Source of the DNA: EA-27 sp964396265
Lineage (GTDB): Archaea > Thermoplasmatota > Thermoplasmata > RBG-16-68-12 > EA-27
Direction: 5' to 3'
DNA: 64,000 nucleotides
Assembly: GCA_964396265.1 (NCBI GenBank)
Contig: CAYNEM010000006.1
Span: 77,767 to 141,766 of the forward strand
Below the pieces are notes generated by a model. That model was not told where the DNA came from and ran no database searches. It saw nothing but the letters and a program-made list of their open reading frames with translations. The position numbers and the translations under genes are program-made. Below, in pieces: positions 36,501 through 43,311 of the stretch (position 1 is the stretch's first letter; every line of letters starts with the position of its first letter).

Positions 36501-38940
36501 ATACCGCAAGACCGCGCAGGTCTCGCCCGACGGCCGCACGGGCGGCGTCAATGTCTGGGTCGCCCACGCGACGCTGGACGCCACGGGCATGCCTGGGGCG
36601 TTCGTGCACACGCGGGTCTCCGACCTGAACGACGACCCCAACGACCTGCGACTCCTCCGGTTCCATGCAGGGAACCTCCAAAACCGCGTGATCGTCACGT
36701 GGACCGGGGACGACCCCGACGAGACGAACCCGGACGCGGTCTCGTGGGCGCGCCTCGCCTTCACGGACCCCCCCTACGCGTCGTGGAGCCTGCGGACGAT
36801 CCAGAAGAACGAGGGGAGCAGCAACGCGTGCAACATCGCCCGCGTGAGCTTCCCGCTGTTCCGGGCCGCACCCGCCCTCGGCTCCTTCGGGCAGCTCATC
36901 TACGTCTGGGAGGTCCTTGCGTATGGCGGCGGCTGCAGCGGCAACCCCGTGGCGGTCACGACGAGCGCGAAGACATCCTTGGACGGGGGCACGACCTGGA
37001 GTGCGCGGACGCAGGTGTTCCCGCCGCCCGGGAACGCGAACTTCTACTTCTTCCCGAACGGCGTCGTCGACCAGAACGACGTCGCCTGGGTGTACGTTTA
37101 CTGGCGGACTCCCACGGGCAACGACCGCGACCTCACGGTACGGCTCCTCGACAACGCCGGCTGGACGGTGTTCCCCCGCAACGACTACACGATTCTTGAC
37201 ACCACGGACAACGTCCAGTGGCCCGGCGCGCTGTCCACGAGCGAGGGCGCCGCGTTCAACCGCGTGTATGTGACGTTCACGCGGGACGCGCTGCAGTCCG
37301 ACCTCAAGATGTACATGTTGTACACGGACAAGGACTACACGAGCGGGACCCCTCCTGCAGACTTCCGGGATCCGGGCGCGACGAGCTGCGGCCCCGGCTG
37401 CACGCTGTCCGCGGACTTCTCCGCGCCGATCGGGAGCGGTCTCAAGGGACCGTACGGCACGAGCGTGTCGAACGCGAACTACGACCGGCGGCCGATCCTG
37501 AACATCGTCCGCACGGGCGACGGCATCATCTGGCTCCCGCACATGGAGAACGCGAACGCCTACAACTCCCCGAACCTGTACACCTACTACTCGGGCGACG
37601 GGTTCGCGACGGCGCCGGCCGTCACGGTCCTCACCGCCGACGCATTCGCGAAGGGGCACCAGATGAGCGACACGCTCAGCGCGGGCGGGCGGGACCTCGT
37701 CTACGAGGTCTTCCACTCCTCGCGCGGCACGGTCACCCAGGTGAATTACGAGGTCTACCTCCTGATCTACTTCTCCTCGTGGCCGACCGCGCCGGACGTG
37801 CTCGGGCCCATCGTCACGAGCGCGGGAGGGACGCCGAATCCGGTCGCCAAGGAGAACATCTTCCGCGTCACCGCCAACGCGAACGACATCACGACGGGGA
37901 ACTCCCTCGTCGCCGGCATGGAGTACAGCGTCGACAGCCTCGCAGGTCCTTGGAATACGATGACGGCGCTCGACGGGTTCGACAGCCCGACGGAGTCCGC
38001 GTTCGCGGACCTCAATGCGACCGTCCTCGGCTGGGGCGACCTCGAGTGCCACACGATCTACGTGCGGGCGTCGGACAACCTGGGCAACACGGGTCCGCCA
38101 TCGTCGTACGAACAGTGCACGACTGGCATCCAGGACCCGCCGCCGTTCGCGCCCGTCCTCACCACCGGCAACCTCGGCCCGACGCTCGCGGACGTGCGCG
38201 TGGGCTGGAACGCCGCCACAGACGAAGGCCTGATCAGCGGCACGATCGCGTATCGCGTGTACCGCCAGACGGGCCTTGCCGGATCGCCCGTCCAGGTCAC
38301 GGAGATACCCGCCAGCGGGGCGCCCACGTATACGTGGACGGATGTCGGCGCTGGGGACGGCGACCCGAACACCTACATCTACGAGGTACGATCGGTCGAC
38401 AGCGCGACCAACGAGGCGACCGCGATCACGCGCGCCGCCAAGTTCACCCGGCCCGTCACCGCGGGATGGACGCTCCTGTCGGTCCCCGTGATCACGTCCG
38501 ACCTCTCCGTCACGAGCGTGTTGCAGACGCTGTCGTGGAACCGAGCGCGCACGTTCCTCTCCTCCGACACGGTGGACCCGTGGAAGGCGAACATGCCCTC
38601 GAAGACCTCGAACGACTTCCAGATCATCGAGCACACGCTCGCGGTCTGGGTCAACGTCCTGGCGGCGGACACGTTCACGGTCGCGGGCCTCGTACCGTCG
38701 GGCGTGACGATCACCCTGCAGCCGGGGTGGAACTTCGTCGGCTTCCCGAGCTTCCGCGCGACGCCCTACACGCTGCTGGACTGGATGACCGCGGTGCCGC
38801 AGATCACGATGGTGGACATGTACGACCCGGGCGGTCCCTACTACCTGCGGCGCATGCTCGACACGGATCCGCTGCAGATGGGACAGGGATACTGGGCGTT
38901 CGTGGACAGCCCGGTGCAGGTCACATGGGCAGTGCCGTGA
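33559..38940 (+). CDS. Giant secreted subtilase (peptidase S8), catalytic residues intact
   Basis: A 1793-residue protein. A signal peptide (about 1-25) and a roughly 270-residue prodomain-like region precede the protease: ILDTGFDEG (Asp313), SAHGTHVAGI (His356), VFAAGNDGPD (Asn514) and LQGTSMAAPHVTGG (Ser631). A P-domain-like sandwich follows, with MNLNVVGNDVPVKVTLVWID and WTVEVRGV. Then come a CARDB-like segment, a long beta region that may be a propeller of reporter-like repeats, fibronectin-type domains (PTLADVRVGWNAATDE), and a C-terminal GWTLLSVPV/PGWNFVGFPS domain common in archaeal exported proteins. No membrane anchor is seen, so attachment would be through the C-terminal domain. It probably digests extracellular protein, and the divergent pseudo-subtilase may be its partner. 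Confidence 0.9.
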   Translation: MRFVRFAGVVAIAIAFVVITSPIRAGPVADAMGSGGPVVVVDSYRMDPGALVASGAKILVDYDNGYLLMRLPRASASFLSALPGVDPLEGRTQIDLFFSGIDFDTAVAEPAFTGGMDAPTDGAYLLQFLGPIRSEWLADLERQGLVFDQYLANYAFVVRGTPAAIGAAKASPFVSWVGPYRAGYKMSADLLEHEGLVDLFVVGFGGVDAMVLAQHVGATGAGVESMWPSPATVLARAPASLLLDLAKLPDVLYIEERFPFVTMDRIAGQIHKYHPAWDTSRSGLTSKLTGRSPGPDNTMYNSDDYFEGAGILDTGFDEGDPNDGTPDFFDSPNGDRVTRLFRHTGPTLDGRCGSAHGTHVAGIIAADGYSWERDLIEDSGDTSVSVTDQEWHKSEAGVAPEAKISLDGTQNGNDVFCSAGLAASPAYWDCQYLNGYITVTLTAGVSSAICGAPWIDGVNVVTHNSAIGTGARAWFALHSNSWGSGSRTYGATAGGADGRTNSAPERLIVFAAGNDGPDANSVSGEALLKNGLSVAAGQNFRPEQFESDNPNLLASFSSRGGPGESSGRIKPDIVGIGTSVVALFARGETLSTGFTAGADLINEVDKYCSIPKTYCSGGDAIADYRYLQGTSMAAPHVTGGALLVREYLREVVAGNNPASPYFNPPSQLVKAMLINGAVRMDQNLYAYPGYDQGWGRMDLEQSLFPPVPRTNQIDIGEFTSTGSWSPSSMNLNVVGNDVPVKVTLVWIDATGDALSRNLNLVVRSPSGAEYHGNRYLNGWSNPSDAAYDGINNVEQVEVQTPEIGTWTVEVRGVTIPTAAKFALVFSANIGPQSTYKVDLSTTYSTTVSLAPLGSAEIPLTTLNYGTGPDQVQLSSGAPAGLTVTFWPSNAINLGSAQSANVLANFTASVAITPGIYEFDLRARSANDPSPTPASDFIAVRVEVLSTPLPFPLQVTNGPVDELDPSVLVFEDPPGSRHIFIAYRKTAQVSPDGRTGGVNVWVAHATLDATGMPGAFVHTRVSDLNDDPNDLRLLRFHAGNLQNRVIVTWTGDDPDETNPDAVSWARLAFTDPPYASWSLRTIQKNEGSSNACNIARVSFPLFRAAPALGSFGQLIYVWEVLAYGGGCSGNPVAVTTSAKTSLDGGTTWSARTQVFPPPGNANFYFFPNGVVDQNDVAWVYVYWRTPTGNDRDLTVRLLDNAGWTVFPRNDYTILDTTDNVQWPGALSTSEGAAFNRVYVTFTRDALQSDLKMYMLYTDKDYTSGTPPADFRDPGATSCGPGCTLSADFSAPIGSGLKGPYGTSVSNANYDRRPILNIVRTGDGIIWLPHMENANAYNSPNLYTYYSGDGFATAPAVTVLTADAFAKGHQMSDTLSAGGRDLVYEVFHSSRGTVTQVNYEVYLLIYFSSWPTAPDVLGPIVTSAGGTPNPVAKENIFRVTANANDITTGNSLVAGMEYSVDSLAGPWNTMTALDGFDSPTESAFADLNATVLGWGDLECHTIYVRASDNLGNTGPPSSYEQCTTGIQDPPPFAPVLTTGNLGPTLADVRVGWNAATDEGLISGTIAYRVYRQTGLAGSPVQVTEIPASGAPTYTWTDVGAGDGDPNTYIYEVRSVDSATNEATAITRAAKFTRPVTAGWTLLSVPVITSDLSVTSVLQTLSWNRARTFLSSDTVDPWKANMPSKTSNDFQIIEHTLAVWVNVLAADTFTVAGLVPSGVTITLQPGWNFVGFPSFRATPYTLLDWMTAVPQITMVDMYDPGGPYYLRRMLDTDPLQMGQGYWAFVDSPVQVTWAVP

Positions 38941-38946
38941 GGAACG

Positions 38947-38952
38947 CTTAAG
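38947..38952 (+). promoter_or_regulatory. Promoter box of the tRNA methyltransferase gene
   Basis: CTTAAG lies 25-30 bases upstream of the ATG at 38977 and only seven bases beyond the subtilase stop. It is an example of the CTTAAG-type box seen repeatedly in this window and implies a leaderless or nearly leaderless transcript. Confidence 0.5.
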
Positions 38953-38976
38953 CGAGTTCCCCGCCATCGGACGGCC

Positions 38977-39747
38977 ATGGACGTCGTCGTCCTCCTCGAT
39001 GCGAGGGAGCGCAAGTGGCTCGTGCCCCTCGAGGGCGACACGGTCTCCGTCCGCGGCCTGGGGGTGCTCAAGAGCGAGAGCCTGCGACAGGCGATCGGAG
39101 GCACGATGTCGATTGGCGGTGAATCGCTCCTCGTGCTGCGACCGTCCGCGCGGGATTTCGCGGAGACCCTCAGCCGCAAGGCCCAGATCATCACCGCCAA
39201 GGACGTCGCCCTCCTCCTGTTCTACGCGGACGTGAAGCCCGGCGACACCGCCGTCGAGGCGGGCTCCGGGAGCGGCGCGCTCACCATCGCGCTCGCGCGT
39301 TCCGTGGGGGAGACGGGGCGCGTGATCTCCTACGACATCCGCGAGGACTTCCTGGCGGTGGCGCGCGAGAACGTGCGGAAGGCGGGACTGTCGGACCGCG
39401 TGGAGTTCCGCCAGGGCGATGTCCGCATCGAGATCGACGCGGCGCCGGACGAGGTCGTGCTTGACATGGTCGATCCATGGAACGCCGTGCACGCGGCATA
39501 CAGGGCGTTGAAGCCGTGCGGCCACTTGGCGACGTACTCCCCGAACATGGAGCAGGTCAAGGAGAGCGTGCTCGCGATGCGCAAGCTGCCGTTCATCGAG
39601 GTGCGGACCGTCGAGTTGTTGGAGCGCGAGATGGAGGTGCGCGAGCAGGGCGTGCGCCCCGCGTTCGCGTCGCTCGGGCACACGGGATATCTCACGGTGG
39701 GACGGAAGATCTTGGAGTCCGACTACAGCAAGAGCGTCCCCCGATAG
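38977..39747 (+). CDS. trmI: tRNA (adenine-N1)-methyltransferase, TrmI type
   Basis: A 256-residue protein. An N-terminal small beta domain precedes a class I SAM-dependent fold: RKAQIITAKDVALLLFYAD, VEAGSGSGALTIALA as the SAM loop, and VISYDIREDF with the acidic ribose-binding end. VVLDMVDPWNA holds the catalytic Asp-containing motif. These match archaeal and bacterial TrmI, which makes 1-methyladenosine at positions 57/58 of tRNA and acts as a tetramer. The stop overlaps the 3' end of the convergent nuclease gene by 25 bases. Promoter CTTAAG at 38947. Confidence 0.9.
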   Translation: MDVVVLLDARERKWLVPLEGDTVSVRGLGVLKSESLRQAIGGTMSIGGESLLVLRPSARDFAETLSRKAQIITAKDVALLLFYADVKPGDTAVEAGSGSGALTIALARSVGETGRVISYDIREDFLAVARENVRKAGLSDRVEFRQGDVRIEIDAAPDEVVLDMVDPWNAVHAAYRALKPCGHLATYSPNMEQVKESVLAMRKLPFIEVRTVELLEREMEVREQGVRPAFASLGHTGYLTVGRKILESDYSKSVPR

Positions 39748-41081
39748 CTCGGCTGCTGCACCTTCGGGCCGAACGCCGTGAACCGGTCCGGGTGCTCCGT
39801 GTGCACCGGGATCACCGACTTCGGGTTGACCGCGCGAACGAGATCGCGCATCTCGGGCTCGCTGCAATGCCCGCTCGCGTGCAGATGCACAGGGTTGAGC
39901 TTGAACCGCGCCAGCCAGTTGTCCTTCACCTGCGCCTCGACGTCCTCCTCGTCGAACGGCTCGCTCTTCGAGTGCAGGAACAGGCTCCCCGGGATCGGCT
40001 TCAGGTCGACGAGCTCCGGGAGCTGGTAGAAGTCGAGCTGGAGCATGAGCTCCCCCTGGTGGCGGTTCACGTACGTGGCGTCGACCGCCTTCGAAGCGAC
40101 CTTCGCCTTGAGGTCCTTCTCCCACGTGTCCTCCTTCATGAGCTGCCGGAAGTACACGAGGATGTTCGGGTCCCGCAACACGTCCGGCACCTCGATGCGC
40201 GTGTCCTTCTTCATCGCGACCAGGAGGTGCGCGGTCTTCGCGCTCAGCACGAACTGGCGCTTCGTCTCCGCCGCCACGCCGTGGAACGTCTTGATCCGGT
40301 CGACGTCCCGTGGGTAGAACGTGACGATCACGAGCTTGTCCTTGGCGGCGCGGATGTGGTCCGGCGCACGTTTCCGCACCTCGGCCTCTGAGAACTGCTG
40401 GCGGTTCTCCGACGGTGCGACGCGCGTGCCCTCCGTAATCAGGGCGATCGGCTTCGCCTTCTTGGCGGCGGCCTCAAAGTCGTCCGTCATGTCCGCGTGG
40501 GGCCCGTGGCGGCGCAGGTCCCCCGTGTAGGCAATCGTGCCCTTCGACGTGTGGATCAGGAACCCGTACGCCGCGGGCGCGGAGTGGTCCACGTGGATCG
40601 GCTCGATCTCGAGGCCGTCCACCGCCACGGACCGTCCCGTGCGGAACGTCTTCCACGCGTGCGGCCCCATGTCCATGTTGCGCGACGTCGTCATCCAAGA
40701 GTCCAGCATGATCCGCGTGCCCTCCCCGAGGAAGACGGGGATCTCATGGTCCACGTACTGCAGGTGGTTGATGTGGTCGAAGTGGATGTGCGAGATCGCG
40801 ATCCCGGAGAACGCCGGCGGCGTCCACGCGAAGTCCGTCGGCGCGAGGTCCTCCTGGGTATACAGTCCCGGGATCTTCGGCATCAGGTCGAGGGCAAAGT
40901 GGTCCCGGAGCCCGAACCGCCCGCGGGCCTGGAGGTACGGGTCGACGAAGAAGTCCTTCCCGTAGGAGAACGGCTGGCCCATGTCGAGCCAGAGGCGCGC
41001 GTCCCCGTCCTCAAGGAGGATCTTGTTGCCGCCGATCTGCGCGACGCCGCCATGGAACGTGAGCTTGACCGTCTCCCCCAC
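39723..41081 (-). CDS. RNase J-like metallo-beta-lactamase/beta-CASP nuclease
   Basis: A 452-residue protein. The metallo-beta-lactamase core shows IGGNKILLEDGDARLWLDMG, ISHIHFDHINHL (motif HxHxDH), the later His in PIHVDHSAPAAYGF, and AYTGDLRRHG. A beta-CASP region follows, with LVIVTFYPRDVDRI and a C-terminal HLHASGHCSE. RNase J enzymes degrade or mature RNA with 5' to 3' exonuclease activity. The protein is longer in the core than simple hydrolases and has insertions after residue 40. The start is GTG 41081. An alternative explanation would be an archaeal hydrolase of the same fold. Confidence 0.85.
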   Translation of the reverse strand: MGETVKLTFHGGVAQIGGNKILLEDGDARLWLDMGQPFSYGKDFFVDPYLQARGRFGLRDHFALDLMPKIPGLYTQEDLAPTDFAWTPPAFSGIAISHIHFDHINHLQYVDHEIPVFLGEGTRIMLDSWMTTSRNMDMGPHAWKTFRTGRSVAVDGLEIEPIHVDHSAPAAYGFLIHTSKGTIAYTGDLRRHGPHADMTDDFEAAAKKAKPIALITEGTRVAPSENRQQFSEAEVRKRAPDHIRAAKDKLVIVTFYPRDVDRIKTFHGVAAETKRQFVLSAKTAHLLVAMKKDTRIEVPDVLRDPNILVYFRQLMKEDTWEKDLKAKVASKAVDATYVNRHQGELMLQLDFYQLPELVDLKPIPGSLFLHSKSEPFDEEDVEAQVKDNWLARFKLNPVHLHASGHCSEPEMRDLVRAVNPKSVIPVHTEHPDRFTAFGPKVQQPSYRGTLLL

Positions 41082-41217
41082 CGAGGGACGAATAAACGAT
41101 ACCGCCTAAGAGCGTTGGGGTCGGAGGGGGCGGAGAAAGTGTTGGACGGGATCTGACCCATAAGGAATACGAGCCGCCTCCTCGATTCGTCCACTTCCTG
41201 AGCCATCGCTCCCCGGA

Positions 41218-41226
41218 AGTATTATG
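41218..41226 (+). promoter_or_regulatory. TATA-like box upstream of tRNA-Ser
   Basis: AGTATTATG lies about 30 bases before the 5' end of the tRNA in an otherwise GC-rich stretch, as expected for an archaeal box A of a stable RNA gene. Confidence 0.5.
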
Positions 41227-41253
41227 CGAGGCCATCCCTTCGCTCGCTGCCAA

Positions 41254-41337
41254 GCGGGGATCGCCTAGCCTGGCAGGGCGCAGGGTTGCTAACCCTGTGC
41301 GCGAAAGCGCCCGGGGGTTCGAATCCCCCTCCCCGCG
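41254..41337 (+). tRNA. tRNA-Ser (anticodon GCT)
   Basis: GCGGGGA pairs with TCCCCGC (41330-41336) as the seven-base acceptor stem, with discriminator G at 41337. CAGGG/CCCTG form the anticodon stem around TTGCTAA, anticodon GCT. GTGCGC GAAA GCGC is the long class II variable arm expected for serine. GGGGG TTCGAAT CCCCC is the T arm. The CCA end is not encoded. It reads AGC/AGU serine codons. The convergent GTPase gene ends four bases downstream. Confidence 0.95.
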
Positions 41338-41340
41338 TGC

Positions 41341-42192
41341 TCAGCGCTCGATCGTCTCCGCGATCGCCCGCCTCGTCCTTCCATAGCTCAGCCGCGGGCG
41401 GCCTTCCTCGTCGAGCCCCATCGTCGCGAGCCGGAGGAGATCCTGGCGGCGCAGTCTCTCGAGGTGCGCGTCCGCGACGACGTGGGCGATGCTCAGCTTC
41501 GAGGCGACCTCCTCGGCAGTCCTCGCCACGTCGCCGATCTCCGCGACGATCGCATGGTCGATCTGGTCTAGAGGTCCGTCGACGGGCACGACATGGCGCT
41601 CCACGATGCGCCTCGCGAGGTCGTGGAACGCATCCACGACGTTGTCCCCGGACTTCGCGCTCGTGAGCCAGCACGGGGCCGCGTGGCCGAGGCCGGTCGA
41701 TAGGCCCGCGAACTTGAGCTCGATGTTCTCGCCGAGGTCCCACTTGTTCATCATGATCTGCACGGGGACGTCGCCCGCAGCCTCCTTGGCGGCGCCTATC
41801 CAGAGGTCCATGGGCGGCAGCGTCGTCCGAGTCGTGACGTCGAACACCCCGAACACGCCCTGGACGCCCTGAAGATAGACGTCGCGCAGGGGGTCCGCCA
41901 TCTTGGAATCCCCCGTCGTGTCCCACAGGGTCATCGTCACCTGCACGGAGCGGTTCTCGAAGGCGACCTGCTCCGTCCGCTTGTACACGATCGCCCCGAG
42001 GGTCACGCGGTACTTCTCGCTGAACTCGTTGAGCACGTAGCGCCGGACGAGGCTCGTCTTCCCCACGCCCGGGGCCCCGACGATCACGACCTTCGCCTTG
42101 AGCTCCTCCGTCACCCGCGAGGGGTCCCCGGCGTTCGAATCCGCTTCCACCGTTTCTGGGCTCGTTTCCCGTCGTGCGAACATCAGGCGCAT
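41341..42192 (-). CDS. Ras-like small GTPase with a C-terminal winged-helix-like extension
   Basis: A 283-residue protein from ATG 42192. A 30-residue lead precedes the G domain: KVVIVGAPGVGKTSLVRRYV (G1), a Thr in RVTLGAIVYKR (switch I), WDTTGDSK (G3), MMNKWDL (G4) and LTSAKS (G5). The glutamine normally following DxxG is Asp95, which may slow GTP hydrolysis. About 100 residues after the G domain form helices with a DLLRLATMGLDEEGRPRLSY end that looks like a winged helix, suggesting it contacts DNA or another protein. It is divergent from a second GTPase. Such Ras/Rab-like proteins in archaea are linked to gliding, polarity or signalling, but no function is shown. Confidence 0.85.
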   Translation of the reverse strand: MRLMFARRETSPETVEADSNAGDPSRVTEELKAKVVIVGAPGVGKTSLVRRYVLNEFSEKYRVTLGAIVYKRTEQVAFENRSVQVTMTLWDTTGDSKMADPLRDVYLQGVQGVFGVFDVTTRTTLPPMDLWIGAAKEAAGDVPVQIMMNKWDLGENIELKFAGLSTGLGHAAPCWLTSAKSGDNVVDAFHDLARRIVERHVVPVDGPLDQIDHAIVAEIGDVARTAEEVASKLSIAHVVADAHLERLRRQDLLRLATMGLDEEGRPRLSYGRTRRAIAETIER

Positions 42193-42310
42193 TTCACCGC
42201 CACTACCCTCTCTCTGGGGCGCTTGGAACACTAAAGGACGACGGGAACATGTTCCGGATTTCGGGCTCGGGCCACCCCCTCCGGGCTGTGCGATAACCAC
42301 CGGCGAATGT

Positions 42311-42345
42311 TGAAATAGACGGCGAGAAGAGAGTTTCGTCTCGCC
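42311..42345 (+). promoter_or_regulatory. Promoter and start-adjacent hairpin of the second GTPase gene
   Basis: TGAAATAG (42311-42318) is the best box upstream of the ATG at 42346. GGCGAGA (42321-42327) and TCTCGCC (42339-42345) form a perfect seven-base stem with an eleven-base loop ending directly at the ATG. Depending on the transcript start, this is an operator dyad or an RNA hairpin that would occlude the start codon. Confidence 0.45.
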
Positions 42346-43167
42346 ATGGGCGTCCTCAAAGCGAAGGTCGTCCTCCTAGGAGACGGCTCCGTCGGCAAGA
42401 CCTCGCTGATCCGGCGGTTCGTCCGCGACCATTTCTCGGACGACTACCTCATGACGGTCGGGACGAAGGTCACGAAGAAGGAGATCGCCGTCCCGGACGG
42501 AGGCCGCGACCTGCGGACGGTCCTGACGGTCTGGGACATCCTCGGACAGAAAGGGTACGCGGGCGTCCAGGAAAGCGCCGTCAGGGGCGCGCAGTCCGTG
42601 CTCCTCGTTTTCGACCTGACCCGCGACGAGACGTGGAGGTCCCTGGAGGACTACTGGGTTCCCCTCGTGTGGCGGCTCGTCGGGAAGGTACCCCTCGTGT
42701 TTGCGGGAAACAAGGTCGACCTCGCGAGGGACACCGCATACGCGAAGGACGTCCTCTCCTACCTCGCGCAGAAGTACGAGGGCGAGGCGTTCCTGAGCAG
42801 CGCGAAAACGGGGGAGAACGTGGAGGCGATGTTCCAGCAGATGGCCGGGGCCGTACTCCGCACGATGAATGATCCGATCGAACGCATCGCGCAGCCCACG
42901 CCGCCGCCACAGGGAATCGACCCGGCGTCCCGGATCGCAGACCGGATCATGACGGACTTCTGCGCCGGGTTTGGCGGCCTCGAGACCGCGATGAACATCG
43001 TGCGTCAGCAGTTCGAGAAGGCCCGCGTGGACGTGCGCGCGCCGACGACGGCCGGCCTGCTCAAGGTCGTGGACCTGTTGGCAGAGGTCGAGAAAGCGAC
43101 GAAGGCGCCCGAGGCCGTGTCGCAGAACCGGCTGCGACGAATCGTGTGGGTCCGGGCGCTCTCGTAA
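42346..43167 (+). CDS. Rab-like small GTPase with helical C-terminal extension
   Basis: A 273-residue protein. The G domain runs from about 5 to 175: KVVLLGDGSVGKTSLIRRFV (G1), TVGTKVTKK (switch I Thr), VWDILGQKG with Gln68 in the usual place (G3), FAGNKVDLA (G4) and LSSAKT (G5). The extension (about 180-273) begins with Pro-rich sequence and continues with helices (RIADRIMTDFCAGFGGLETA, ARVDVRAPTTAGLLKVVDLL), lacking a lipid-anchor Cys at its end. It probably binds an effector or forms oligomers. It is divergent from the GTPase at 41341, whose G3 Gln is replaced; the two may act together as an active/regulatory pair. Confidence 0.88.
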   Translation: MGVLKAKVVLLGDGSVGKTSLIRRFVRDHFSDDYLMTVGTKVTKKEIAVPDGGRDLRTVLTVWDILGQKGYAGVQESAVRGAQSVLLVFDLTRDETWRSLEDYWVPLVWRLVGKVPLVFAGNKVDLARDTAYAKDVLSYLAQKYEGEAFLSSAKTGENVEAMFQQMAGAVLRTMNDPIERIAQPTPPPQGIDPASRIADRIMTDFCAGFGGLETAMNIVRQQFEKARVDVRAPTTAGLLKVVDLLAEVEKATKAPEAVSQNRLRRIVWVRALS

Positions 43168-43311
43168 TGATGGAAGCGACTGCCCTCTGCATCGGACGCA
43201 CCATGGAGCCTCGGTCCGGAAGAACACACGGCTGAGCTTGCTTTAAGCGCGGTACCGGGCGTGTACCACAAAGATGAAACGCATGTCAGCCTTTCGCCCG
43301 GCCGCCGGGGA

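Noticed and set aside
34666..40125. An 1819-codon open frame on the minus strand
   Set aside because: It lies antisense to the active subtilase and trmI, is low-complexity in translation and shows no motif.
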